Positions 1-8,625 of a stretch of DNA of 39,478 bases are shown one piece after another. The position numbers were made by a program, and so were the translations under genes. The stretch's first letter is position 1, and each line of letters begins with the position of its first letter. Under the pieces are notes generated by a model, which was not told the origin of the DNA, ran no database searches, and saw nothing but the letters and a program-made list of their open reading frames with translations. The DNA comes from Terriglobia bacterium (GTDB lineage: Bacteria; Acidobacteriota; Terriglobia; JAIQFV01), in assembly GCA_020073085.1 (NCBI GenBank), contig JAIQFV010000043.1, forward strand, positions 1 to 39,478, in the 5' to 3' direction.

Positions 1-120
1 CCCACGACGAGAAAAGGAACACGAAAGGAGATTCGGATGCGGAGCGTCCCCAGCCGGCCGCCTTAGCAATCGGCGCCAGGCCACCACGTTGGCCTTGACA
101 TTGAATGCCTTCTCATGGAA

Positions 121-204
121 GCCCCATCTGAAGCTCCGCGTTCTTTGCGGAGCGAGGGTGGGGCAGCGATGAGAGAAAATGGGAGAGCCCCGCTTGCGGG
201 GCGA
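121..204. repeat. REP-like palindromic block, left copy
   Basis: The block holds two hairpins. One has the arms CTCCGC and GCGGAG inside a longer segment framed by GCCCCATCTG and GGGTGGGGC. The other is GCCCCGCTTGCGGGGC at 187-202. The whole block recurs in inverted orientation at 486-584, with the same order of hairpins and spacer words. The two copies flank a transposase fragment. This is the arrangement expected of REP/BIME repeats mobilised by a RAYT transposase. Confidence 0.6.
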
Positions 205-220
205 AACAATGCCCTCAGGT

Positions 221-421
221 TCAAGTGTAGCGTTGGTCAAGTTCGATCTCTTGCACCTTGAGATCACTCAGTAACGCTTCTTGAAAAGAGATTTTCCGAT
301 GTTGTTCCTCCTGCCATGAAAACCCATGGTGTCTCTGCCATACGTCGAGAACCAAGCGGTGGAGTTGGACTCTACTAATTCGGGAAACGAGTAGGGTGAC
401 AGGAGGGCGGAGAGGAAGCAT
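221..421 (-). pseudogene. fragment of REP-associated tyrosine transposase (RAYT, Y1_Tnp/IS200-like)
   Basis: The 66-residue reading frame ends in a segment (EEQHRKISFQEALLSDL, then EIELDQRYT) that resembles the conserved C-terminus of IS200-like/RAYT transposases, typically QEEHHRK..FQEE..LL..H.IEYDERY. Just before it stands HHGFSWQE, which resembles the F.WQ motif of the same family. The roughly 25 residues that normally separate these motifs, and the whole catalytic N-terminus (HUH and Tyr), are missing. The remnant is therefore internally deleted and truncated, and cannot be active. It lies between inverted REP-like blocks, as full RAYT genes do. The family call comes from remembered motifs, not a search. 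If wrong, this is simply non-coding DNA. Confidence 0.55.
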
Positions 422-485
422 TGCAGAGAGGAATATGGCAGGGAGTTATTGTATGGCTGTCCGAAGGTTTATTCGCCAGATTCTT

Positions 486-584
486 TCACCCCGCAAGCGG
501 GGCTCGGATGGCCATGAGGGGGAAACCGTACCCCACCCTCGCTCCGTCCCGCAAAGAGCGCGGGACGGAGCTTCAGGTGGGGCT
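486..584. repeat. REP-like palindromic block, right (inverted) copy
   Basis: This is the inverted counterpart of 121-204. It contains ACCCCGCAAGCGGGG (488-502) and the hairpin CTCCGTCCCGC...GCGGGACGGAG (542-570). The second hairpin has a stem about five pairs longer than in the left copy, so the copies differ by stem-length changes rather than random drift. Confidence 0.6.
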
Positions 585-594
585 ACATTCTGGC

Positions 595-735
595 AGCCCT
601 CCAGGCTTAATCGGACTCTCTTCTGATTCTGACCCACCCTTGCTACGCAAGGAACGCGGAGCTTCCCGCCACGGGGGATCTTCGACAGGTGGGGCTGTCC
701 GCCTAGGTGGACCCTCCGGGCTTAAAGCGACAGAT
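595..735. repeat. degenerate REP-like repeats
   Basis: CCCTCCAGGCTTAA (597-610) and CCCTCCGGGCTTAA (712-725) are near-identical direct words. The stretch between them has further fragments of the same block: GACCCACCCTTGC, a GCGGAGCTTCCCG arm and GGTGGGGCT. The reading is decayed tandem copies of the REP-like unit at 121-204 and 486-584. Confidence 0.4.
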
Positions 736-835
736 GCCTTGATCGAAAAGCATCGATTAATGGGAATCGAATCTTCTTCCGAGGCTGGTCACAGCCTTCA
801 AGTTCGGAATCCCGCTGAACGGATGAAAACCGGAT

Positions 836-1402
836 ATGACTACCACGACCCTCTTTGTTGAACTTGTCGTCATCGGGCTTCACTCGATTCTCTGGATCGG
901 TTTGCTGGTTCTGACCTTTGCCGGGTATCAGAATCCGGCCTGGGAGAAGCTGCTGACATTGAATCTTGCCGTCCCTGCCCTGGGAGTAACATACGTGTTG
1001 GGGATTGTGATCGACCGGCTATGTGATTTGGCCTGCATCTCCAAGGACCACCGCCTGAGAAAGGTGCACCCCTTGGAGCATCTTCCTCCATTTCTCACAA
1101 TGCGGTTCTATATTCTCAACAAATCAAAGGACACCTATGAGCAGCTGGAATACACCCGCAGCCGTTTGCGGATTGCCCGCGCCGCCATCCTGAATTTCGC
1201 CATGATGACCTTTGCCGCACTTCTTTTTTTATGGGTCCGTCAAAGGGGCACGCACCCCCTCCCTCACCTGCTCCTCGCCTCCCTCGTCATTGTGGTGGTC
1301 GGGTTCCTGTTGACTTATTTCAGTTACGAATCATGGGTTGCTTTGACGAAGACCTACACGAGCAGCGTGATCGCGGCCTATCAGGTCCTTCAGGGAGAAT
1401 AA
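836..1402 (+). CDS. hypothetical four-helix inner-membrane protein
   Basis: The 188-residue product has four hydrophobic segments at about 7-29, 41-61, 114-134 and 144-163. A hydrophilic cytoplasmic-type loop at about 62-113 is rich in charged residues (DHRLRK, YEQLEYTRSRLRIAR). There is no signal peptide, catalytic motif or recognisable domain. The start at 836 has only a weak GGATGA-like sequence upstream. It stands alone between a repeat island and convergent genes. It is probably a real gene because the amphipathic pattern and membrane segments are coherent over the full length. I cannot assign a function. Confidence 0.6.
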   Translation: MTTTTLFVELVVIGLHSILWIGLLVLTFAGYQNPAWEKLLTLNLAVPALGVTYVLGIVIDRLCDLACISKDHRLRKVHPLEHLPPFLTMRFYILNKSKDTYEQLEYTRSRLRIARAAILNFAMMTFAALLFLWVRQRGTHPLPHLLLASLVIVVVGFLLTYFSYESWVALTKTYTSSVIAAYQVLQGE

Positions 1403-1540
1403 AGCAAGAAATAGCTCGGGGACTAGGGGGGGATGGCGCCGGGACTTCGACAGATTTTCGCGGCAAAAGTACCCCAGCCCTCCCAGGGTGTTCGCGATCA
1501 CCGCAAAACCGATGATGAGTAGAATTTTCTCAAACGTCAC
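1331..1540 (-). CDS. possible small membrane protein (doubtful)
   Basis: This 69-residue frame starts with GTG at 1540. The sequence GGGGGG lies about 9 bases upstream, and an N-terminal hydrophobic segment (EKILLIIGFAVIANTLGGLGYF) is followed by a basic stretch. That layout is typical of small single-pass proteins. The 3' half overlaps the end of the convergent membrane-protein gene, and its C-terminal residues look like antisense translation. The real product may therefore be shorter or absent. No family is recognised. Confidence 0.25.
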   Translation of the reverse strand: MTFEKILLIIGFAVIANTLGGLGYFCRENLSKSRRHPPLVPELFLALFSLKDLIGRDHAARVGLRQSNP

Positions 1541-1726
1541 CTTGATCCCCCCGCGAATTTAAGAACACCGTTCCGCCCTTGAACTGGGAAGTCGGTCTGA
1601 TCTCAGTCACGAAAGGGAGATGTCGACTCTCAAGAAACCCCTGCCGTTGAATATTACGTTGAGCCTTTGCCTTACGGAGTTGCGAAATTGACGTGTCTGC
1701 CCTCTTTTTCTCTGCGGGGCATGAAA

Positions 1727-3097
1727 TCAGGTGCCGTTCGCATCGAGCTGATACATTGTTAGCCCGGAGAGCAATTTGGGATAAAAGTCCGTCGATTTCT
1801 GAGGCAATCGTTCTCCGGCAAAAGCCAGGTCGCGCACCTGTGCAATCCGTGTAGGGTTGAGAAAAAAGGCGAGCTGAGATTCTTTTCTTTCGACGGCCTG
1901 CAATCCCTCCTCAAAGTCGCGAAGGTAACGGACGTACCGCTCGGACCGGATATCCTCGTCGGAGATTCCCAGACATCGCTCCAGGATGATCTTGTGCAAG
2001 ATGACCACATCCAGCTGATGTTGGCGCTCGGGGACATCGGGCAAAAGCTGTTGAAGATTCAGAGTCCCTTTCAACTTCATCAAATAGAAGTTTGAAGTAC
2101 CGGTTGCGCGGAGCCCGATCGCCGGGATGACCTGGCCCACTTCATGCAGCTCCCGCCGAAATTGTTCCAGTTTTCGCTCCCGTTCCTCGGGCGTGAAAAA
2201 TTTGAAGCCCGCGAGATCAAAGAACCACTGCACTCGGGTGAGGAAATCCTTCATCTCGAAGTAGGGAAGGTTTGAGACCAATCGATGGGCGGGCAAGATG
2301 GTCAGGCCTTCGCTGTCCATGTTGACGAAGGTCATCATCACCTTTTCGTAAGGGGGGAGGTCGCCGGCGGTTGTAGTCCCTGCCGTGCCGGGTTGGAGGG
2401 CGCGACACTCATTTCGAAAATTCAAGGCCGTTTCATACCGATGATGGCCATCGGCGATGATCAGGCGCTTGTCTTCCAGCTCCCGCTGGATCCTGGAGAT
2501 CCAAGCGGGTTCCGTGACTTTCCAAACCGAGTGAATGACCCCGTATTCATCGGTCACACGAATGTCCGGTGCGGTTGCAGCTGTTTCCTCCAAAATCGCA
2601 TCAACAGCCCGATGCGGGTCCGTGTAGAGCATAAAAAGCTGGCCAAAATGCGTTCGGGTCCGCCGCAGCAAGTTCAGGCGATCTTCCTTGGGTCCACTGA
2701 GAGTCTGCTCGTGAGGAAAAACAACTCCGGAGGAGTAGTCTTCCAGCTTCCCGAGGCCAATGAAGCCTTTCCGGGTCAGTCGTCTGCCCGGATTGGAAGG
2801 GAGCTCATAGTCCTGAAAGTAGACGAACAGGGCCGGCTGATCAATTTGGTGGAGAATACCGGATTTGATCCACTCCCGGAGCGACTGCTGGGCGCGGGTG
2901 TAAACGTTTTCAGCCCCGGTGTCGCCGGGAAGCGGCCTGCCCCGAATGATGCGCGCCAGGTTAAAAGGACTGGAGGCATAATAGCGCTCCCGCATCTCAT
3001 CGGAGATCTTATCGTAAGGTTGCGTGACGACCTTCTCGAGACCACCGACCCGGGCCGAATCGTACTGGAAGGCTTTAAATGGAAAGATTCTGGCCAC
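1727..3097 (-). CDS. DUF1015 family protein
   Basis: The 456-residue soluble protein matches the DUF1015 family from start to end. It begins with an ARIFPFKAFQYD segment, then VTQPYDKISDEMRERYYASSPFNLARI at about 24-50. The family hallmark IIADGHHRYETAL sits at about 213-225, and the paired histidines suggest a metal or phosphate-binding role. The start is GTG at 3097 with AGGA about 7 bases upstream. It is the last gene of the minus-strand cluster, 82 bases after the CoA-transferase gene. The biochemical function of DUF1015 is not established, so its link with ureide or pyrimidine catabolism is only positional. Confidence 0.9.
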   Translation of the reverse strand: MARIFPFKAFQYDSARVGGLEKVVTQPYDKISDEMRERYYASSPFNLARIIRGRPLPGDTGAENVYTRAQQSLREWIKSGILHQIDQPALFVYFQDYELPSNPGRRLTRKGFIGLGKLEDYSSGVVFPHEQTLSGPKEDRLNLLRRTRTHFGQLFMLYTDPHRAVDAILEETAATAPDIRVTDEYGVIHSVWKVTEPAWISRIQRELEDKRLIIADGHHRYETALNFRNECRALQPGTAGTTTAGDLPPYEKVMMTFVNMDSEGLTILPAHRLVSNLPYFEMKDFLTRVQWFFDLAGFKFFTPEERERKLEQFRRELHEVGQVIPAIGLRATGTSNFYLMKLKGTLNLQQLLPDVPERQHQLDVVILHKIILERCLGISDEDIRSERYVRYLRDFEEGLQAVERKESQLAFFLNPTRIAQVRDLAFAGERLPQKSTDFYPKLLSGLTMYQLDANGT

Positions 3098-3128
3098 TGT
3101 TCATCCTGATCGAATTCTGAGATAAGGG

Positions 3129-3150
3129 TTCTTTGCGCCCTTTGCGTTGG
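3129..3150. repeat. GC-rich dispersed repeat fragment (CTTTGCGCCCTTTGCG type)
   Basis: TTCTTTGCGCCCTTTGCGTTGG in the spacer before the DUF1015 gene matches one arm of a repeat seen at 5935-5952, 22140-22227 and 24859-24893, where it alternates with CACCGCAAAGACGCAGAG-like arms. Confidence 0.4.
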
Positions 3151-3179
3151 AATGATTTGCCGAGGCAAACGGTGTCGAA

Positions 3180-4313
3180 CTAAGCGAGCGAGGAGAGGAT
3201 TTCCTCCGTATGTTCTCCCAGCCGCGGAGGAGGCAAGCGAATCGCTCCGGGGCTTTCCGACAGCTTGATGGGAATGCCGACGAGCCTCAAAGATCCAATT
3301 GTCGGGTGATTGACTTGCGCGATCATGCCGCGGGCTTGAATTTGGGGATCCTCAAAGACTTCTCCCACCGTGTTGATATAGCCCGAGGGAACTCCCGCCT
3401 CTTCCAGTATCCTCCGCCATTCGGCGCGGGATTTTGTTTTCAGCTTCCCGGCCAGGAGCGCGCGCAAGGAATCGTAATTCCTTAGCCTGTCCGAGTTGGA
3501 GACGAAGCGAGGATCTTTGCACAAATCCGGAAGCCCGATGGCTGCACAAAATTTCTTCCAAAGGCCCTCATTCCCGACTCCCACATTCATGAACCCGTCC
3601 GCGGTTTCAAACATCTCGTACGGGGCAATCGAGGGATGGCGGTTCCCGAGTCGTTTGGGGGTGCCTCCGGCAAAATGATTCTGCGCCTGGTAAGTCAGAC
3701 AACCGACCAGCGAATCGAGCAGCGCAATGTCGATGTGCTGTCCATGACCGGTCCTTTCCCTGACCCGAAGCGCCAGGAGAATCGCCTGGACGGCGTTCAT
3801 GCCGGCAACGATGTCGGCAATGGAGAGACCAAACTTGACAGGAGGACCGTCCGGGAAGCCCGTCACATCCATGGCTCCACTCTCGCCTTGAATGACCACA
3901 TCGAACCCCGGAGCTGAGGCCCGGGGACCGGTATGCCCGTAACCCGTGATGGAGCAATAGATCAGTCGGGGATTTCTTTTCGAGACCTGATCAAAACCAA
4001 AGCCGAGCCTGGCGAGCGCCCCTGCCCTGAAGTTTTCAACCAACACATCGGATTTTCGGATGAGCTTCCACAGCGCATCCTTGCCGGCCTCCGTTTTCAA
4101 GTCCAGCACAATGGATTTCTTGTTCCGGTTCAGACTCAGGAAGTAGGCGCTTTCACCCTGAATGAAAGGGGGGCCCCAACCTCGCGTGTCATCCCCCGCG
4201 GGCGGCTCCACCTTGATGACCTCAGCCCCCATATCGCCCAACGTCATGGTGCAATAGGGGCCCGAGAGGATGCGCGAGAGATCACACACACGAAGGTCTT
4301 CGAGGGGCAGCAT
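3180..4313 (-). CDS. class III (CaiB/BaiF) CoA-transferase
   Basis: The 377-residue enzyme belongs to family III CoA-transferases, which move CoA between carboxylic acids through an aspartyl-CoA intermediate. It opens with LEDLRVCDLSRILSGPYCTM and GDMGAEVIKVEPPAGDDTRGWGPP. Further on come DLKTEAGKDAL and DVLVENFRAGAL, all typical of formyl- and succinyl-CoA transferases. By alignment from memory with formyl-CoA transferase, the catalytic aspartate is D167 in SIADIVAG. I chose ATG 4313 because AAAGG lies about 10 bases upstream and the family N-terminus begins there. The frame stays open to 4451, but those extra 46 residues do not look like the family. It lies between the NCS1 permease and DUF1015 genes. 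The substrate is unknown; a carboxylic acid from ureide or pyrimidine breakdown is a guess. Confidence 0.9.
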   Translation of the reverse strand: MLPLEDLRVCDLSRILSGPYCTMTLGDMGAEVIKVEPPAGDDTRGWGPPFIQGESAYFLSLNRNKKSIVLDLKTEAGKDALWKLIRKSDVLVENFRAGALARLGFGFDQVSKRNPRLIYCSITGYGHTGPRASAPGFDVVIQGESGAMDVTGFPDGPPVKFGLSIADIVAGMNAVQAILLALRVRERTGHGQHIDIALLDSLVGCLTYQAQNHFAGGTPKRLGNRHPSIAPYEMFETADGFMNVGVGNEGLWKKFCAAIGLPDLCKDPRFVSNSDRLRNYDSLRALLAGKLKTKSRAEWRRILEEAGVPSGYINTVGEVFEDPQIQARGMIAQVNHPTIGSLRLVGIPIKLSESPGAIRLPPPRLGEHTEEILSSLA

Positions 4314-4470
4314 GCGGTACCCGCCTTTCATCTGCGATCGAAAAGTGCGGAGAAAATCTACACGAAGATACAGTGGATGGCGAGAGAAAGATGGAATGGT
4401 CTTGTAAGATCTCCGCCTGTTGAACCCGGCCTCTCCCTTGCTGCACGGCAAAAGTGCGTCGAGATCCGGT

Positions 4471-5883
4471 CTATGCTTGCTTCATCAGAACAAGATAGAC
4501 AATCCCCGAGGTAAAGAAGCCGCCAAACCAGGCGTAATCGTAGAGCCAGTGAAGCGACGGTACCACCACGCCGATCAGGGCGATCCCGATGCCGAGAACC
4601 AATGCAATGACCGCGCGGATGTTGAACCCTCGATAAAATTCATAAAACCTCCCGCGCAAGTAGAGGTCTTCAGTCGCGATCATTTTCTTCCGGATCAAAT
4701 AGTAATCCGCGATCATGATCCCCGCGACGGGTCCCAGCAGCCCGGAATAACCCACCAGCCATCCGATATATTTATCGGCGTTTTCCATAAGTCGCCACGG
4801 CCGGATCAAAACGCCGATGATGGCCGTGATGATCCCCCCACGGAGGAAGGTAATCTTGCCGGGCCAGAGATTTGAGAAATCATTGGCCGGGGAAACGACA
4901 TTGGCGGCGATATTGGTGTTCAGGGTGGCCGTTCCTAAGGCAAAAAGAGCGATGAAAGCGATGAGGGGCTGGTTGAATTTTGACAGGAGCACCACGGGGT
5001 CCCAGATGGCCTGCCCAAAAATAACCACAGTGGCCGAGGTCACGGCGACGCCAATGAAGGAGTAAAGCGTCATGGTGGGGGGCAATCCCAGCGCCTGGCC
5101 GACCACCTGGTCACGCTGCGACTTGGCGAAGCGCGTGAAGTCCGGGATGTTCAGAGAAAGCGTCGCCCAGTATCCGACCATGGCCGTCAGGCTGGGCACA
5201 AAGACCTTCCAGAAATCCCCCCAGGTTTTCAATCGCCCGGGCTGCTTCAGCATAGGACCAAACCCTCCAGCCCTCTGCCAAGCCCAGACCAACAACGCGA
5301 GTCCGATGGCGATCATGAACGGGGCCGTCCAACTCTCCAGCCCACGAATCGTCTCGATTCCTCGTATGATGATGAGGACGTTGACCAGCCAGAATGCGAA
5401 GAACGCGATCCAAATGCCGGCAGAGAAATGAACCCAGCCCGGCACAAGAATGGCCAGCATGGCATTGATCGCGGAGCCTCCGATCCAGGTCTGGATGCCG
5501 AACCACCCGCAGGCGACGAAGGCGCGAAACATGGCGGGAATGTTGGCCCCCAGCACCCCGAACGAGGCGCGCGCAAAAACGGGGAAGGGGATTCCATACC
5601 GCGTGCCGGCGTGGGCGTTCAAGACCATCGGGATGAGAACGATAAGATTTCCCAGGAAGATGGTCCCGATCGCTTCCCACCAGTTCATGCCTTTTGCAAT
5701 CAACCCCGCGGCCAGCAGGTAGGTGGTGATGCACACGCTCATCCCGATCCAGAGGGCGGCGTAGTTGTACATCCCCCATGTTCGGCGCTCCCGCGAGACC
5801 GGAGCGAGGTCTTCATTGAAAAGCGGACTGCCCCGCAAGGGTCCCAAATCGATGTTGTCGATGATGTCTCGGACTGGCCGCAT
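4471..5883 (-). CDS. NCS1 family nucleobase/hydantoin:cation symporter
   Basis: The 470-residue membrane protein has the NCS1 N-terminus (NEDLAPVSRERRTWGMYNYAALWIGM) and about twelve hydrophobic segments in a LeuT-type order. The substrate-site signature CGWFGIQTWIGG places W127 and Q131 four residues apart, like W117 and Q121 that contact hydantoin in Mhp1. A later TNIAANVVSPANDFSNLWP segment carries the Asn residues found near the substrate and sodium sites. These transporters import uracil, allantoin, hydantoins or cytosine with Na+ or H+. The adjacent dihydropyrimidinase gene, 128 bases upstream, makes a dihydropyrimidine or hydantoin the likeliest cargo. The start at 5883 has only a weak GGAA sequence upstream. 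Confidence 0.93.
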   Translation of the reverse strand: MRPVRDIIDNIDLGPLRGSPLFNEDLAPVSRERRTWGMYNYAALWIGMSVCITTYLLAAGLIAKGMNWWEAIGTIFLGNLIVLIPMVLNAHAGTRYGIPFPVFARASFGVLGANIPAMFRAFVACGWFGIQTWIGGSAINAMLAILVPGWVHFSAGIWIAFFAFWLVNVLIIIRGIETIRGLESWTAPFMIAIGLALLVWAWQRAGGFGPMLKQPGRLKTWGDFWKVFVPSLTAMVGYWATLSLNIPDFTRFAKSQRDQVVGQALGLPPTMTLYSFIGVAVTSATVVIFGQAIWDPVVLLSKFNQPLIAFIALFALGTATLNTNIAANVVSPANDFSNLWPGKITFLRGGIITAIIGVLIRPWRLMENADKYIGWLVGYSGLLGPVAGIMIADYYLIRKKMIATEDLYLRGRFYEFYRGFNIRAVIALVLGIGIALIGVVVPSLHWLYDYAWFGGFFTSGIVYLVLMKQA

Positions 5884-5934
5884 CAGGGTTCCAGGTCGGG
5901 ATGTGCGTCTTGATCTTTAATGTGAGAATCAATT

Positions 5935-5952
5935 CACCGCAAAGACGCAGAG
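5935..5952. repeat. CACCGCAAAGACGCAGAG dispersed repeat
   Basis: The 18-base word lies between the dihydropyrimidinase and permease genes. Related arms occur at 3129-3150, 22140-22227 and 24859-24893. It is a non-coding interspersed repeat that separates genes of one presumed operon. Confidence 0.45.
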
Positions 5953-6011
5953 TTCGCCGAGCAAATTAAGCGGTTAGGTTCACGAAGTTCTAAAGACAAC
6001 GGAAGGGTATC

Positions 6012-7424
6012 TTACTTCCAAGCCCCGGCGTAAGTGGCGCGCTTGAGGAACTCGCCGCGGCCGGCCTTGCCGAGGAACTGCCCCTGGTCGACAATGACCT
6101 CTCCCCGGGAAAGGACTGTCCTGGCATTGCCCCGGATCGTCCATCCTTCAAACATCGAATAATCCACGCGCATATGGTGCGTCTTTGCTGAAAGCACATG
6201 CTCGGCGGCGGGGTCCCAGATCACCAAGTCGGCGTCACTGCCCACGGCGAGGGTGCCTTTGCGAGGGTAGAGTCCGAACATTTTGGCAGGCGCGGTAGAG
6301 GTGATTTCCACCCATCGGTTGACGGAGATCCGTTTCTGGTTGACGCCGTGTTCGTAGAGCAGTTGCAGGCGATTCTCGATGCCCGGCCCGCCGTTGGGGA
6401 TCTTGGTGAAATCGCCACGGCCGAGCTCCTTTTGTTCCTTGAAGCAGAAAGGACAATGGTCGGTCGAAACGACTTGGAGGCTGTTCGATCTCAGACCTTC
6501 CCAGAGCTTTCCCTGGTTCCATTTTTCCCGCAGAGGCGGCGTGAACACCACCTTCGCCCCTTCGAAATCCGGCATTTTTTCCATGTCTTCGAGCGAGAGC
6601 AGCAGATATTGAGGACACGTTTCGGCATAGGCCATCACCCCGCGGTCCCGTGCTTCGGCGACCTTTTGGAGGGCCTCGTTGCAGGAAAGATGGACAATGT
6701 AGACGGGGGCCTGAGCGATTTCGGCCAGCGCAATGGCGCGGTGCACGGCTTCGCCTTCCGCGGTGGTGGGGCGCGTCAAGGCGTGATAAATCGGAGCGGT
6801 TTTTCCTTCCGCAATCGCGCGGCGCACAATGACGTCGATGGCGCTGCCATTCTCGGCATGCATACAAACGAGGGCGCCATTCTTGGCCGTCTGTGACAAG
6901 GCCTTGAAGATCGTCCCGTCATCCACCATCAGGACGCCGGGATACGCCATGAAGAGCTTGAAGCTGGTAACGCCTTCGCGGACGACGGAATTCATCGAGT
7001 CGAGGCCCTTGTCGGCATCCGTGGAGCCTTCGCTGAGATCCGTCACAATCATGTGCAATCCGTAATCGATCACCGCGCGGCCGCGGGCCTTCTTCCACCA
7101 CGTCTCCAGGGCATCCTGGATTCTTCCGCCCCGCCCCTGGATGGCAAAATCCACGATCGTGGTCGTTCCTCCGAAGGCGGCCGCGCGCGTGCCGCTCTCG
7201 AAATCGTCGGCGGACGTCGTGCCGCCGAATGGCATATCCAGATGGGTGTGGGCATCAATGCCCCCCGGAATCACCAGCATGCCCTGGGCGTCGATGATCT
7301 TGTCGATGTTCTGGGCAGGAAGGTTCGCGCCGAGGGCCGCGATTTTCGAACCTTCGATGAGAAGATCAGCGCTGAAATTATCGACTGCGGTAACGACGTT
7401 ACCATTGCGAATAAGAGTCTTCAT
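6012..7424 (-). CDS. hydA: dihydropyrimidinase / D-hydantoinase
   Basis: The 470-residue cyclic amidohydrolase opens dihydrouracil, dihydrothymine or hydantoin rings to N-carbamoyl acids. The binuclear metal site is complete: H59 and H61 in GGIDAHTHLDMPFGG, the lysine to be carboxylated K156 in TSFKLFMAYPG, H189 in CMHAEN, H245 in YIVHLS and D322 in STDHCPF. The length is normal for the family. ATG 7424 is preferred because AGGAG stands 8 bases upstream and the family N-terminus (MKTLIRNGNVVTAVD) begins there; the open frame to 7745 runs through a repeat and is not credible. It is first in a minus-strand cluster with the NCS1 permease and CoA-transferase. Neither dihydropyrimidine dehydrogenase nor beta-ureidopropionase is in the window, so the pathway is incomplete here. 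Confidence 0.95.
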   Translation of the reverse strand: MKTLIRNGNVVTAVDNFSADLLIEGSKIAALGANLPAQNIDKIIDAQGMLVIPGGIDAHTHLDMPFGGTTSADDFESGTRAAAFGGTTTIVDFAIQGRGGRIQDALETWWKKARGRAVIDYGLHMIVTDLSEGSTDADKGLDSMNSVVREGVTSFKLFMAYPGVLMVDDGTIFKALSQTAKNGALVCMHAENGSAIDVIVRRAIAEGKTAPIYHALTRPTTAEGEAVHRAIALAEIAQAPVYIVHLSCNEALQKVAEARDRGVMAYAETCPQYLLLSLEDMEKMPDFEGAKVVFTPPLREKWNQGKLWEGLRSNSLQVVSTDHCPFCFKEQKELGRGDFTKIPNGGPGIENRLQLLYEHGVNQKRISVNRWVEITSTAPAKMFGLYPRKGTLAVGSDADLVIWDPAAEHVLSAKTHHMRVDYSMFEGWTIRGNARTVLSRGEVIVDQGQFLGKAGRGEFLKRATYAGAWK

Positions 7425-7556
7425 GGAAGGGGCTCCTGGGCTGTGCCCGGATGGATTTTCATAAGTTGATTCAGCGCTCCTATAGTAACACCAGTTGCAG
7501 AGGGATTTCTTGGAGAAAAAGGGGGCTAAGTGCTTCATTCCAAAATATGGTGACGC

Positions 7557-7673
7557 ATTTGGAGTGCGCAAGCTTGCTTGCGCTTTGATTCCGCGTGCCT
7601 TGTTGCGCCGAGGGAATGTGCGCGAAGCAAGCTTCGCTCTGTGAAAGCGGCAGCAAGCTCCCGCACTCAAAAT
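7557..7673. repeat. imperfect inverted repeat, REP/MITE-like
   Basis: The left arm (7557-7590) reads ATTTGGAGTGCGCAAGC and then TTGCTTGCGCTTTGAT. The right arm, around 7641-7673, is its near complement (GTGAAAGCGGCAGCAAGC, then TCCCGCACTCAAAAT). Internal hairpins such as GCAAGCTTGC and GAAGCAAGCTTC add to the structure. The element fills the 368-base space between the dihydropyrimidinase and the next gene. No coding sequence is supported in 7425-7792. Confidence 0.6.
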
Positions 7674-7792
7674 GGGCCCTGAATACGTTGGCGTATCAAT
7701 GAACCAGAGTGCTAAGGGGCCCTGTTCGCGGCCCGTGTGCGCCATTCGGGTGACCCCATACTGGTTTTTTGTTGATCCTCTTAATGGCGCTC

Positions 7793-8485
7793 TCAGTGAG
7801 GGGGTTGTATATACAAGGGTCGGAGTTCTTCATTGAAACTCCACCAAGACCAATTCAAAGTAGTTTGCTCCACCTCCTTCGCTGTTTTGGGTGCGGCGCT
7901 GGGGAAAACGATGACTGTAAAGAAAGTGGGGCTCTCAGTTGCTGCACGGAAAAGTATTTTCCGGCCAGTAATCTTGATCAGACCCCCTGGTTGAAGTCTG
8001 TTTTTCTCGAGTTCTTTATTGTAGAAGCCTTCAAACGCTCCACCCAATCCATCATATCCATTCATTAACCATATTATTTGGTTGGGAAACTTATACTCAA
8101 ATTCGGCCATGTTTCTTGGCATGGAAAACTGACGAAACTGGAAATTCAGAAAATTAAACTTCGCTTGAATCGACCGCCGGTTATAAAAATGAACCACGGA
8201 ACCGTTCAGTTCCCAGGTGTACCCCGGAGCTTGGTGGGCTATTAGGTCAAGCAAATGGCGACCCGCATCACTGCCTCCAGGAACCTTGATGTCCGGGAGT
8301 GGCTGAGCCAGCTCAGCAACCATCGGTATTCGGCCGGAATGCGCCACCTGAGCCAATACGTTCGCCAAGTTACCCCGCAGCGAAGCATGGGCCATCGGTT
8401 GACTGAGCAAATCGCTCTGCGGATTAGCCGCAGAGCAATTGATCACAAAGAGCAACGCAACAATAAGATGTAAACTACGCCGCAT
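7793..8485 (-). CDS. exported protein with STN-like segment, paralogue of 8626-9321
   Basis: The 230-residue protein has an N-terminal signal peptide (MRRSLHLIVALLFVINCSAA). A segment at about 35-105 (LRGNLANVLAQVAHSGRIPMV..., then HLLDLIAHQAPGYTWELNGSVVHFYNR) has the pattern of STN domains, the short domains at the N-terminus of secretins and TonB-dependent receptors. It lacks any secretin or beta-barrel part. The neighbouring upstream gene encodes a protein of the same length and layout, with a matching ...LDTLCGLDTRYTWSTDG..INIYPR line. The C-terminal half is not recognised. The start at 8485 has GGGGG about 10 bases upstream. A periplasmic role is likely; function unknown. Confidence 0.65.
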   Translation of the reverse strand: MRRSLHLIVALLFVINCSAANPQSDLLSQPMAHASLRGNLANVLAQVAHSGRIPMVAELAQPLPDIKVPGGSDAGRHLLDLIAHQAPGYTWELNGSVVHFYNRRSIQAKFNFLNFQFRQFSMPRNMAEFEYKFPNQIIWLMNGYDGLGGAFEGFYNKELEKNRLQPGGLIKITGRKILFRAATESPTFFTVIVFPSAAPKTAKEVEQTTLNWSWWSFNEELRPLYIQPPH

Positions 8486-8625
8486 CTTTATGAAACCCCC
8501 GTTGCCGTATCAGGGCTTGACCCGTACTGTTCAGATTGTGGCGCCGTAACGCTCGCTCTGAGATCAGTGTGCCCCAAATTCATGAGATGAATGATAACCA
8601 ATTGAGGCAACTTGCCCACTATTGC

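Noticed and set aside
2285-3109. Long plus-strand frame of 274 codons
   Set aside because: It is antisense to the DUF1015 gene, which matches its family over the whole length; the plus frame has no domain.
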